Source: a virus. From it: a stretch of DNA of 50,298 nucleotides. Below, piece after piece: positions 32,301 through 40,900 of the stretch (position 1 is its first letter; every line of letters starts with the position of its first letter). Position numbers and translations under genes: made by a program. The notes beneath the pieces are model-generated. The model did not search any database. It was not told the DNA's origin and was given only the letters and a program-made list of their open reading frames with translations. The stretch lies in IMG/VR virus record IMGVR_UViG_3300019360_000017, positions 1 through 50,298 of that record. One strand, written 5' to 3'.

Positions 32301-33962
32301 TTTGATGCTCTCCGCACGCTCGTCACGGGCCGCGAGCGCCAGGTCTTTACGCGTGAGGCGTTCGAGGAGGCGAAGGGCATCGTCGCCGGCTTCGATCAGG
32401 CGTGGCGTGATACGTGGGAGACCGCGACACTCGGATTCTCGCCGCGCGCGCTCAACGAAGGACTGGAGGATGTGACGGATCTGTACGTGCCTCATCGGGA
32501 GTTTGCCGGCCGCGGTCGGAACCCGCTGAATTGGCCGCATCGTGGGATGGAGGCCGCCGATCGCTTCTTCCGAAACTTGAACGCCTCAATGGAGTGGCAC
32601 GCGCTCACGTACGCCCAGGCGCGGCGTGAGGTGGGCGCGGGCGCGACCGATGACGCGCTTGCGAAACGCGTCGCCGAACTGCGGCTGAACCCCAGCAAGG
32701 AGCTGCGCCGGCAAATGGCGCGCAGCGCTGAGCGCGCGGTCTATCAAGAAGATCCGGGGCCGGCCATCAACCATCTGGCGGCGATCAAGAAGCATGTCCC
32801 CGCCTTGCAGTTCGTCTTTCCCTTCGTTCAGACCGCCCACAACATTCTGAGGCAGGGGGCCGAGCACAGTCCGTTGGGGTTCTTCATGGCGCGCGCGCGC
32901 GCGGGCGATCTTCGCGAGCGCACCATCGCGCAGGCAGAGGCCGCGGTGGGATCGCTGGCCTTGATGCCCATCGCGTACCTCGCCGCCACCGATCGCCTGA
33001 GCGGCTCTGGTCCCCGCGATCCGGCGGAGCGCGCAGCGCTGTACGAGCGCGGCTGGCGGCCAAACGCCGTGAACATGCCGCTGCCCGACGCACTCGCCCA
33101 GGCGTTCGGCGCGTCGAAGTCAGACGACGGCACGTACTGGGTCTCGTACCAGCTCGCGCAGCCGTTCGCCTTCCCCGCGAGCATCCTGGCGAATGCGTTC
33201 GAGGCATTTCACGAGGTCACACGCGACGCGCAGCATCGCAACGTCGAAGAGAGCGCGCAGCAGATCACCGCGCAGGCCATCGCGCGCATCGGGCGGTCCG
33301 CGCTCGATCAGTCCTATCTCTCAGGTGTGTCAAATCTCGTGAAGGCGGTCAACGACCCCGACCGGTCGGCCAGTAGTTTTCTCGCGCAGCTTGCGGGCGG
33401 CTTCGTGCCGCTGTCCGGCGCGATGCGCAACGCGGCGCGGGTCGTGGATCCGGTCGTGCGCGATCCAGAAACCATCAGCGAGACGATTCAGACCGGGATA
33501 CCGGTCGCCAGCCGTGGCGTGCAGCCTCGTCTCGATCGCTGGGGAGAGGAGATCACGCGGGAAGGCAGTTCGCCGCTGGTCGTTCCCGAAGTCGAACCCG
33601 TCGAGCGCGACTGGATTGCCGAGGAACTGGCGCGGCTGGGGATATCGGTGGGGCTTCCGTCTGATCGGTTGTCGCTGCGGGACGTGGCCGGCACCGCGCG
33701 TCAGCTTGCGCCAGAAGAGGCCCAGCAGATCCGACAGATGCGCGGGCGGACGACGCGCGCGACGCTGGGGGCCGTCATGGGCTCGCCCGGATACGCGGCG
33801 CTCCCTGACGCCGCCAAAGCGGTCCTGGTGCAGCGCGCGATGCGAGCGGGCGCGGACGACGTCAACGACATCGCCCGCGCCGCGTTGAACGCTCAGCGTC
33901 CCGATCTCCTGCGGTTCCTGACAGAGTCCACCCGCGAGCGGGCCGCAGACACCTATCGATAG
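29394..33962 (+). CDS. Large polyvalent/ejection-type virion protein with LPD38-like domain, 1522 aa
   Basis: Starts GTG with AGGAG 8 nt upstream. The N-terminus repeats RYADPAD(V/L)LPE twice. Two Gly/Ala-rich membrane-active stretches follow (~40-85 and ~610-660). A linker at ~387-415 (RLDTGETQPRLPEAGVVRDR) is shared with the DUF3560-methyltransferase. Residue ~540 has SIAGVQGVFRRQGHTLDDMA. The C-terminal ~600 residues resemble phage large-polyvalent-protein domain 38 (FVFPFVQTAHNILRQGAEHS). Such proteins are thought to enter the host with DNA. A lytic enzyme domain was not seen. Confidence 0.8.
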   Translation: MPRYADPADVLPERYADPADLLPEEDEPEYGLLDRVLTTGLRVVPSIAGAAGGAALGAGAAGVGAAPGLMMGGAAGGAAGEWLAQAYERARGLRADYSPGAIAVEGALGAIPIGKAATVARAAAKGAGMSTAGTALHAVVEEGELPDAFSLTLSAGLGALLGGGADVVSRRLAARRTPLDPPRTTFHEFVAEDVPGTTPRTSADDLMDEAAAARDLDEWLQSQQPSGIRVQPATAPYDADADVVERLARERAVDRAIRQRVARERARAGSEFAAYAARDAEMRADPHAAFEAVIPDRLKGPPPRRYARWEDLDPRTAPPAERALRWLIPERVLKGGGFAEAAERARRGAADYTPLQRLFEPRRRPRARPTESAPHVPPSDAPPAMPPVVDRLDTGETQPRLPEAGVVRDRDVPTPTFEAPFALTSEASRPSSTQFDLLGSLLTPADTPSVPWLQRVVDDAVARGYPGTAADVEQDIVQRARALYDAERGAGATERTPTALLEAIRRAGGIRTTDADLSGELRRLREFKDPRRVNSIAGVQGVFRRQGHTLDDMAVRLSREHGWTDLTDPAVLLDAIEDAAVAARAGRADLPAFNAERYAEGAGVRLGEPWWDDAPPFVRELAPELVDEPGAAGRISAELAATLGSSVAGGLAGTTQGETPEERIAFGLGGAVAGGAGAHALARFLSGRSPRTAAPTPKTATTAARTIRTPTGPLRDEPGDVPILETAHVPAPPAVRQPKAQREGLGLEAFPEEQRAPLQALINDLGYDPLDTQRRHRQPVERTMALAQHMRINTTKKLAPGANMNAAGHAAYGNMVATVQDKLRRLSVRIQETGGADPDLLELGQLNAAREALFYSYAGLRTEAGRALQIYSAMKRIMPSELRLVREMLDRGRLRKDMAELAEVFAKLPDDSVQQWEILRRHDVRTLSQRVSDYYMSNILSGVQTQLRNVFGNASRTLVRMGTKATAGSFDALRTLVTGRERQVFTREAFEEAKGIVAGFDQAWRDTWETATLGFSPRALNEGLEDVTDLYVPHREFAGRGRNPLNWPHRGMEAADRFFRNLNASMEWHALTYAQARREVGAGATDDALAKRVAELRLNPSKELRRQMARSAERAVYQEDPGPAINHLAAIKKHVPALQFVFPFVQTAHNILRQGAEHSPLGFFMARARAGDLRERTIAQAEAAVGSLALMPIAYLAATDRLSGSGPRDPAERAALYERGWRPNAVNMPLPDALAQAFGASKSDDGTYWVSYQLAQPFAFPASILANAFEAFHEVTRDAQHRNVEESAQQITAQAIARIGRSALDQSYLSGVSNLVKAVNDPDRSASSFLAQLAGGFVPLSGAMRNAARVVDPVVRDPETISETIQTGIPVASRGVQPRLDRWGEEITREGSSPLVVPEVEPVERDWIAEELARLGISVGLPSDRLSLRDVAGTARQLAPEEAQQIRQMRGRTTRATLGAVMGSPGYAALPDAAKAVLVQRAMRAGADDVNDIARAALNAQRPDLLRFLTESTRERAADTYR

Positions 33963-33970
33963 CGAATCGA

Positions 33971-34309
33971 TCAACTCACAGTCGCGCGTGGACGACGAGC
34001 TATCCACACATGCAGGCCACTCATGACTGCCCACGCCGCGAGGAACGAATACGCGAGCGCGTCAAACGAGTGATGCATGACGTACGCATAGGCAAATGTG
34101 CCTGCGATGCCGGTGGGAATCGCGGTGCGTGCCCAGCGCCAAGGACCGAAGCCGACGCAAGCAAAGGTCCAACCACTGGAAAGTGCCGTCGCGCCAAGCC
34201 ACCATCGATGTGTCTGGTCGGCTCCAAACCACAGCAACAAGTAAGACCCAACGAAACAGGCCGCAAACACTGCGCCAAGGTAAAGCATGACGTTGGTTCT
34301 CGTCACCAT
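33971..34309 (-). CDS. Small membrane protein, about four TM segments, 112 aa
   Basis: Hydrophobic segments near residues 7-28 (VMLYLGAVFAACFVGSYLLL), 36-52, 65-80 and 85-103 (LAYSFLAAWAVMSGLHVWIA). AAGGAG lies 8 nt before the ATG at 34309. It is 12 nt downstream of the secreted Gly-rich protein on the same strand, so the two form an operon. Composition is visibly less G+C-rich than the virion genes, suggesting acquisition. An immunity function for its partner is possible, unproven. Confidence 0.65.
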   Translation of the reverse strand: MVTRTNVMLYLGAVFAACFVGSYLLLWFGADQTHRWWLGATALSSGWTFACVGFGPWRWARTAIPTGIAGTFAYAYVMHHSFDALAYSFLAAWAVMSGLHVWIARRPRATVS

Positions 34310-34321
34310 ACGAACATCTCC

Positions 34322-35161
34322 TTACGAAGGAGTCGGCAGAAATTCAGGGGGGGACCGCCGCCACCCTCCGCTGCCGCAGGTCGTTCCAGCATCGTACGCC
34401 TCAACAATTATACCGAAGACGAAGCCCCCCGTTGCGGCCCCCGACACGCAGACTCCCCAGGCGACAGTCGAGGTTAGGCAACCGAATGCTGCGCCCGCGA
34501 ACGCACCTCCTCCCCACATTGCTGCACGGCCAAGGACGCCCCGGAATAGCGCTCCTGCATTCCCGCAGCTTCGCCCCTGCCACGTGCCCGCTTGCGCGGC
34601 AACCACTGGAGACAGCATTCCACACATCTTGCCGAACCAGCTCCCGTTCTGCGCTACGTTATTCACGTGGATGCCGATGTCCCACTCCGACGTGCTCTGT
34701 GTCGAGAGGTCCATCTGCTGAATGCCCCACAATTCGTAGTTGTTGATGGTGTCATATATATGGACGTGATACTCCACCGTGTTGTAATCCCCATCATCCA
34801 ACACGGTGAAGACCACAACGCCTTGATCGAACTGATGCGTATCCGCATGAAGGCTTAGGAACCGGTCCAGAAACGAAGCCGACTGCTTCTTTATACCGAT
34901 AAACACCGTGGTCTCCAGTGGTGTCAAGCCTTGCGCTCGTGCGTTCTCAAGCTGTGTCCGCACGCGCTCGTTCACATACTTTTGAGCTTCCGCGCCGCGA
35001 AGTTGTCTGACAGACATATCGGCTGTCTCGCGCGTCCGCATGACCTGCGGCGACCACGAGGGCATAAGGGCGCTGAAGAGTATCAGCACAATGGCCACCA
35101 CAAGACTACGAAGCGGACCAGCGAATGTTGCGACGCTCTTCGGGCGGGCACTGAGACGCAT
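34322..35161 (-). CDS. Secreted/membrane protein with Cys- and Gly-rich C-terminus, 279 aa
   Basis: The N-terminus has a basic start and a hydrophobic segment (GPLRSLVVAIVLILFSALMP), a signal or anchor. The middle is soluble (VRTQLENARAQGLTPLETTV, VVFTVLDDGDYNTVEYHVHI). The last ~80 residues are hydrophobic and Gly/Ala/Cys-rich (GGGAFAGAAFGCLTSTVAWG, VCVSGAATGGFVFGIIVEAY), like pore-forming bacteriocin tails. GGAGGAG precedes ATG 35161. No family recognised. It lies in cargo with a small membrane protein. Toxin plus immunity is one reading. Confidence 0.55.
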   Translation of the reverse strand: MRLSARPKSVATFAGPLRSLVVAIVLILFSALMPSWSPQVMRTRETADMSVRQLRGAEAQKYVNERVRTQLENARAQGLTPLETTVFIGIKKQSASFLDRFLSLHADTHQFDQGVVVFTVLDDGDYNTVEYHVHIYDTINNYELWGIQQMDLSTQSTSEWDIGIHVNNVAQNGSWFGKMCGMLSPVVAAQAGTWQGRSCGNAGALFRGVLGRAAMWGGGAFAGAAFGCLTSTVAWGVCVSGAATGGFVFGIIVEAYDAGTTCGSGGWRRSPPEFLPTPS

Positions 35162-35270
35162 ACACTCCTCCTTCGTCGTGCCAACGGCTGACGAACAGAA
35201 CTGGAAACTTGATCTCCGGTCGGGCATACACTGTACGAATAAATGGCACTGATTGCCACACAAAACGTCG

Positions 35271-35741
35271 TTACTGAAGGCGTCGGAGTTGCGCGAGAAA
35301 GTCCACGCCGACGATAGAGGGTTCATCCGTGACGCGAAACGCGCCCGGCCGCTGGAGTCGATAGTCGTCAGCGCCGAGTTGCTCTAAAAAGAGGACGTAG
35401 CGAACATCGGACAGGAGCGTCGTCGCGACGTTCTGAGGCCGCCCCGCTGCTCGCGCGTCGGTGTGGCGACTGGACGACAACGTCTCGGTCTGGCGGACCC
35501 GGATCACGTCGCCGGGAGCGAATGTGCCTCTGAAGGATTCGGCCACATGCACCGTGTACGTCGTGGTGACGATCGCGGAGCCGTCCGACTGCATCATCGT
35601 CGCCCCGACGTCGTGACGGAGAACGGTCCCGAGCACAACGGCTTGACGCTGGTCGGCCACATCGGCGCGGCGCGGCGCGTCCGCCGACGCCGGCAGAACG
35701 GCACAACACAGAACAGCAAACACGGAGGCGATACGGGTCAT
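35271..35741 (-). CDS. Secreted hypothetical protein, 156 aa
   Basis: A clear signal peptide (TRIASVFAVLCCAVLPASAD) is followed by a compact beta protein (AVVLGTVLRHDVGATMMQSD, TTYTVHVAESFRGTFAPGDV, LLSDVRYVLFLEQLGADDYR, PGAFRVTDEPSIVGVDFL). The pattern of OB-like strands is common in uncharacterised secreted proteins of soil bacteria. Start 35741 has AAAGGA 6 nt upstream. An in-frame ATG at 35777 (GGAG upstream) would lengthen it by 12 residues. It lies after the anti-sigma fragments on the same strand and may belong to that operon. Confidence 0.65.
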   Translation of the reverse strand: MTRIASVFAVLCCAVLPASADAPRRADVADQRQAVVLGTVLRHDVGATMMQSDGSAIVTTTYTVHVAESFRGTFAPGDVIRVRQTETLSSSRHTDARAAGRPQNVATTLLSDVRYVLFLEQLGADDYRLQRPGAFRVTDEPSIVGVDFLAQLRRLQ

Positions 35742-35824
35742 CGATGTTCCTTTCGGTGTGGTCGGTTGTGTGTTCATCTCTTCTCCATCGGTCGTGTCAG
35801 ACACACGGCATCGCGGGGTCGTGC

Positions 35825-36394
35825 TCACGGACACATCGCCTCCCAGGTCCGGACATACAGAGTGGTGATGGTCCGCACGGTGGATGCGGGGATGGTCGTG
35901 GGATCCTGCGGCGAGGGCAGGGCGCGGATCTGCGCGTCCAGCGCGGTCGCCTGGACCAGTGCCTGCTCGATCTGCGCGGGCCACGCCCGCGGTGGCCGCG
36001 CACTCGGCGCGCAGGCACTCGTAGCGGCGGCGTGGGGGATCTCGAGCGCCCGTCCCAGGGCTCTCACTTCGCGCAGGACGCCGGCATACTGCGCATCGAC
36101 CACGCGGTCCCACGCGTGACGGGTCGACGGTGCACGCCCCGCAGCGGCACGGTGATGGCCCAGCGCCGCCAGGGCCGCGAGGCGCGCACGCAGCACCGTT
36201 GCGCGCCGCAAATCCGTGGGGGCGGGACGAACGTGGAGGGAGAGATCAACACTCGACAGCGGGCCGACGCCCGCGTAGGCCGCGCGTTGTTGGGCCACGG
36301 AGGCGGCGATCCCGTCGATGTGGAGGCGCCCGGCGACGTCGGCCACGCGCACGTCATACACGTCAGCGACCGCGAGGGCGAGCCGCGCGTCCAT
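35825..36394 (-). CDS. Apparent C-terminal part of the anti-sigma gene, out of frame, 189 aa
   Basis: The frame reads MDARLALAVADVYDVRVADV, AGRLHIDGIAASVAQQRAAY, VLRARLAALAALGHHRAAAG and ends YVRTWEAMCP, a normal protein-like composition. Upstream, the frame stays sensible for a few codons (ATLRLE) until a stop at 36421, while the anti-sigma frame becomes Arg/Cys/Trp/Pro-rich beyond about 36400. One missing base around 36400-36420 would join them. There is no ribosome site before ATG 36394, so it is probably the broken 3' part of one gene. Confidence 0.5.
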   Translation of the reverse strand: MDARLALAVADVYDVRVADVAGRLHIDGIAASVAQQRAAYAGVGPLSSVDLSLHVRPAPTDLRRATVLRARLAALAALGHHRAAAGRAPSTRHAWDRVVDAQYAGVLREVRALGRALEIPHAAATSACAPSARPPRAWPAQIEQALVQATALDAQIRALPSPQDPTTIPASTVRTITTLYVRTWEAMCP

Positions 36395-36825
36395 CTCCAG
36401 GCGCAGCGTCGCTCGCCGTCACCGGGCGTGGCGACCACCGCGGATGAGGGGGTGTGAGCCGTCCTCGGTGGCCGCGAGGCGACGGGGGCGGCTGGCGCGG
36501 CGCCGGTCCACCGTCGTACCGTCGCCGCCAGCCACTCGACGGCGCTGGCGAGCACGGCGGGCTGCGCGTACGAGAGACCGCCCACCAGGAGGGCGGCCAC
36601 CGCCGCACGACCGATCCAACTGCGCGTCGGCCAGCGCAGGAGGCGGCGCCGCTGTTGCTGGCGCTCCCACGCGTCGATCTTGGCGAAGATCACGGCCCGT
36701 TGCTCCTCCACGGTGCGCGGGGCTCTCGTGGAGGGTGGCAGCAAGCTATCCTGCCAACGCACAAACGCGCGGGCTTTCTCCACCCATTCGCGGTCATCGG
36801 GGTCGCGCTGGTCGTGGTCAGTCAT
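36064..36825 (-). CDS. Membrane-anchored anti-sigma factor, probably frameshifted after ~140 residues
   Basis: The N-terminal ~70 residues are charged and cytosolic (REWVEKARAFVRWQDSLLPP, TVEEQRAVIFAKIDAWERQQ), followed by one membrane segment (SWIGRAAVAALLVGGLSYAQ). This is the layout of membrane anti-sigma factors and it lies right after the sigma gene (8-nt overlap). After about residue 140 the frame looks like non-coding shadow, while the protein-like frame continues in 35825-36420. Start 36825 has AAGAAGG upstream. A lost C-terminus may leave the sigma factor constitutively active or change its release. Confidence 0.6.
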   Translation of the reverse strand: MTDHDQRDPDDREWVEKARAFVRWQDSLLPPSTRAPRTVEEQRAVIFAKIDAWERQQQRRRLLRWPTRSWIGRAAVAALLVGGLSYAQPAVLASAVEWLAATVRRWTGAAPAAPVASRPPRTAHTPSSAVVATPGDGERRCAWRWTRGSPSRSLTCMTCAWPTSPGASTSTGSPPPWPNNARPTRASARCRVLISPSTFVPPPRICGAQRCCVRASRPWRRWAITVPLRGVHRRPVTRGTAWSMRSMPASCAK

Positions 36826-37387
36826 GACTGGCATCCTTCTTTTCCGTCAGAGTCGTGAACGTGCCGTCGAGGATCGTCCGAGCGCTGTCGAGCGCGCGCT
36901 GAACTTGCTGGCGGCTCAACCCCGTCTGCTCCGCAATCTCCCATTGGCGGCACCCTTGGCCGAACAGGACCACGCAGGCATATTGCCGCTCGGTCAATCG
37001 CGCGAGCGCTTCGGCCATCGCCGCGGCTTCCTCCGCGGTCCGACCGGGGCTGGGCACCTGCGCCGCCGCGGTCAGGTCCGCCCGTCGGCTCTGATACGCG
37101 GCCACCATGCGATCACGATGGACGCGTGACGCCACGACCACGAGCCAGGCGAACGGGTCTTCCAGACGCTCGTCGCTCCTCAACGCCTGATATAGCCGCA
37201 ACCACGCCTCTTGACAGGCATCCTCGGCGCGGTCGACGCGCCCACGGCATTCCGCCGTCATCACGGCCAGGAGCTTGGCGCCGTGTTCGCCGTACAGCCG
37301 GTGGCACACGGCACGGATGGCGTCCTTCGACGTGGTCGTGTTGGCGGCCACAGGTAACCAGCGCAGAAAGATGTGATCGTCGGCCAT
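36818..37387 (-). CDS. ECF-type sigma-70 family factor, 189 aa
   Basis: Region 2 is present (RAEDACQEAWLRLYQALRSD, PFAWLVVVASRVHRDRMVAA) and binds core and -10 DNA. Region 4 has a helix-turn-helix (EALARLTERQYACVVLFGQG, WEIAEQTGLSRQQVQRALDS) for -35 DNA. The length is usual for ECF factors and no region 1.1 or 3 is seen. ATG 37387 overlaps the stop of the membrane-protein gene (TAATG). Together with the downstream anti-sigma gene, a classic autoregulated unit. The upstream CCGAT-N18-CGTCTCT element is the prime candidate for its own promoter. Confidence 0.85.
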   Translation of the reverse strand: MADDHIFLRWLPVAANTTTSKDAIRAVCHRLYGEHGAKLLAVMTAECRGRVDRAEDACQEAWLRLYQALRSDERLEDPFAWLVVVASRVHRDRMVAAYQSRRADLTAAAQVPSPGRTAEEAAAMAEALARLTERQYACVVLFGQGCRQWEIAEQTGLSRQQVQRALDSARTILDGTFTTLTEKKDASHD

Positions 37388-37662
37388 TACCTCATACCGA
37401 TCAGGACGATGAACAGGAGCAGGCCCACGCACTGCCAGCACCCGCGCCACATGCGAAGTGTCGCCGGTCCCAGCAGTGGACGGACCCGATGAACGGTGCG
37501 CGTGTGCCACACCCAGGCCGACAGGAAGACCACGATCCACCAGCCGCGCCGCGGACCAAAACAGACGCCGTCCAGAGCCAGCAGGAGTACGATCATCGCC
37601 AACGCCAATTCCACACCGACGCTGCATAGATGACGATCGCGGATCCCTTCCAGATACAACAC
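37387..37662 (-). CDS. Small membrane protein, three TM segments, 91 aa, first in the sigma operon
   Basis: Hydrophobic segments VELALAMIVLLLALDGVCFG, WWIVVFLSAWVW and CVGLLLFIVLIGM. GTG at 37662 was chosen because AGGAGGT lies 6 nt upstream; the longer frame from 37734 (TTG) adds a soluble N-terminus with no ribosome site. Its stop shares a base with the sigma factor start (TAATG). It may sense or transmit a membrane signal to the anti-sigma factor. No family recognised. Confidence 0.6.
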   Translation of the reverse strand: MLYLEGIRDRHLCSVGVELALAMIVLLLALDGVCFGPRRGWWIVVFLSAWVWHTRTVHRVRPLLGPATLRMWRGCWQCVGLLLFIVLIGMR

Positions 37663-37767
37663 GCGCGGACCTCCTGCGAGAGTGAGGACGCGCCACAGAA
37701 TCCTTGGTGCGGTGTGGCGGCCGCACCAGCCCAAAGGGGGTGGGGCAACACTGGGCGCGTCTATCCT

Positions 37768-37797
37768 AGAGACGAAACAGCGCCCGATTTTTATCGG
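37768..37797 (-). promoter_or_regulatory. Conserved element B before the sigma operon (CCGAT-N18-CGTCTCT)
   Basis: On the minus strand CCGAT (37797-37793) is followed by 18 nt and CGTCTCT (37774-37768). It is about 105 nt upstream of the first gene of the sigma operon. Sequence match to element A extends further (TCGG-GCTG and A/T-rich upstream TTTGA). It is the expected site of sigma autoregulation. The rest of the 37663-37933 gap has no gene. Confidence 0.6.
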
Positions 37798-37933
37798 CCG
37801 GCGTCAAATATTTCTGAGGCATGGTTGGTCGACGAACAGACTTTGTGTACACAGCCTTCCACATCGCCTCTGCGTCGATCTATAGTGACCGCCGCGATCA
37901 GACAAACGCCGACCGTCGCTGGGGGGCGCGCGT

Positions 37934-40900
37934 ATGAGGAGAGTGCAGTGGTGCCTCGTGTGGGCTATGCTCGGGCTGTGCGGATTCGCACACGCGGGCG
38001 TGGTCGCGCAAGAGGCGCGGGTGAGTGGTGCCGTGTTCGATCCGCACGGACATCCGATGAGCGGGGTGTCCGTCGTCGTCGAGGCGACGCGGGTCACCGA
38101 ACACCGACAGATCATCACGGACACCTCCGGGCATTGGGAGGTCTCGCTGCCGGCCGGGCGCTATGTCATGGTGGTCACCGCCGAAGGCTTCGAGCCGCAG
38201 AGGATCGAGGTCGTCGTCCCACCGGCCGGATTTGTCCTGCAGACCATCCAACTCCGGGTGGCGGTCATCGTCGAACCCCCGGTTGAGGTGATCCCACCTC
38301 GTACGCCGGGGAATCCGGACGGCTCCGAAGGCCGCACCTTCACGGTGAACGGCGACGGGCCAAACAGTCTCGACGACCTGATGCTGCCGACCGGGCGCAC
38401 GACGCAGTCCGCGGAATGCCTCACGCCGACCGTCGTGTGTGGCGAGCAGACCGGGACCGGCGCAGAAGCCTCTGGCGCCGGGCAGCGTCGCGATGCGAAT
38501 GACATTCGGGTCGATGGCGTTCCAGCGAATCTCCAGCCTGACGCCACCGGCCACATGACCGGCCCCGGTCAAAATGGCGTGTTCGCCGCGCGCGGTGTGG
38601 ACGGGAGTACGAAACCCGCCGTGCCGTTGGCGGCGACTGAGGAGATCACGGTTCGCACGGCGGGGATCAAGCCCGCGCACCGCCATTCGTCCGGCATACA
38701 GACGGACGTGAGCACGCGATCGGGAGCGGACCGGCTGTCCGGCTCGTGGCTGATCGACCGCCGGCTGGACGGCGCCAGCGACTATTTTGATCGGCGGGCC
38801 GCTCGCCCTAAGCGTGAGATCGACCTGACCGAGACCAGCGCGGCGGTTGGCGGGCCGATCATACAACGGCGACTGTGGCATTGGACGGTGGTCGACGCAC
38901 ACGCCCTCAGTCGCCCCGTGGAGGTGACGACCCTCGTCCCGTCAAACGCGACGCGCGAGCACGCCTCGCCGTTCCTGGCGCAGCTCTATGACGTGTACGC
39001 TCCACCGAACGGTGATGATCTCGGCAAGGGGATGGCGCAGCGCACGGATCGCTATCCGGCCGACTCGCGGTTGTGGGTCGGCAGTTCGCGGCTTGACTGG
39101 CAGATCACGCCCAATCAACGTCTCTTCAGTCGCGTGACGTTGTCCGGTTCGCGCGGTGACGAAGTGGACCCGGTGTTTCTGCGACCGGGGCTGTCGTACT
39201 CGCTGGTCGGCGCGACATCCACCAGCGCCGTCACATTCGGTCTGCGATCGACCCACGGCGCGAACACGGTGCATCAGGTGCGTGTCCATGTCGGCCGCCA
39301 CGCGACGACGCTGGATGCACGCCCAGCCCACGAAGGGAGCGCGCTCGCGCTTGACGGGTGGCTGCCGCCGGACGTGTCGGCGGAGGATTGGTGGATCGGC
39401 ATCTCCTTGCCGGGCGCCGATCCCGCGTTCTTCGCGTGGGGCCGACAGGGCAACAGCCGCCAATCACAGCTCTTTCTCAGTGACGCGTGGTCGTTCGTGC
39501 GTCGGCACCACACCATCAACCTGAGCGTGGAGACACGTTCGTCGATCACGTCGTCTGAGCCGGCCCGTCATCGGCTGTCGTACAAGCTGCCGAGCGTGTT
39601 GGCGCCGGCCGGCACTCCGGCGATCATCTCGATCGAGGACGTGGAGCACACCCGTGTCGGGTATCGCGAGGTCTCCGCACATCTCCAAGATGACTGGCAA
39701 GTGTCATTGCGCGTCGCGTTGTTCGGCGGCGTGCGGTGGTCCGTGAAGCCGGCCCCGGACAGTTTGACCGAACGCGAGCCCGCCGTACTCGACCTGAACG
39801 GTCAGTCACGCGCCGCGGGGCTGCCGCTCTGGCGCACGTCGTACGCAGACGTGTCACCGATGTTCGGAACCAAGCTCAAGCTCGGGCTCACGCCGCACTG
39901 GGAAACGACGCTCCATGCTACCGCGGGCCGAGTCTACGATGACATCAGTGCACCCGCGGCGGTTGCGTTCCGAGGCCCGCCGTTTTCGACGTCTCGATTC
40001 ATCAAAAGCACCTTGCCGGTTCCGCCCGCACAACTGGTGATCGGTCCCGCGACACCGGGCGTACCGACCGAGTACGTCGCCCTCGGTGAGAACCTGACGC
40101 GTCCCCACACTGACGAGGCGTACGTGCGCGTCGATCAGGAGCTCGGCGCGCACCAGTCGATCTCGGCGGCGTATATCTATGCGCGAGGTCAGAATCAGCT
40201 CTACGCAGCGAGGCACTATTGGGGAGAGTTGGGAGAGCGGCGCGGCACAGGATTCACGAATGACGCGTGGTCGCGCTATCACGCCCTTGCTGTGCAATGG
40301 CGCTGGCAATCGAGTCAGTTGTGGGCAAGTGTGCACTACACGCGGAACCGCGCGAGAGACAATCATTCCGGAGAAAGCGCTGGGGGATGGTTCGGCCCAA
40401 GTTTGCCACCGCCGCCGAGCCTCATCCCCGCTGACTCGTATGCTGGTCCATCTGACTACTCGCGCCCTCATGCACTCGACGGCACAGTGTCTTTTCGACC
40501 GTCAGCGGCCCGAGGGCCGCGGATCGTTCGGTTACTCTTTTCCGACATGCAATACGATCTCTCCTGCCGGACACAATCGGCCGCTCCGGTCACAGTCCAA
40601 GTGGGACACGAGATGGGTGCTGTTGTATTTGACTTTCGACCGGATGTCGTCCCTGGGATTCCCCTTTGGATTTCGGATCCAGTCACCCCAGGTGAGCGAC
40701 GCCTCAATCCACACGCATTTCGGCCAACGAACGAAGCGCAACACGGAACGCACGAGCGCAACAGTATCCGCGGGCGGAGCTTGTCCCAAGTAGATGCCGC
40801 GGTGACACGGTCGTTGAGAATAGGAGGCGCGGCTCTCCGGCTTCGTATCGAAGCACATAACATCTTTAATCTGCGAAACTTCGCACCTCCCTACACTCAC

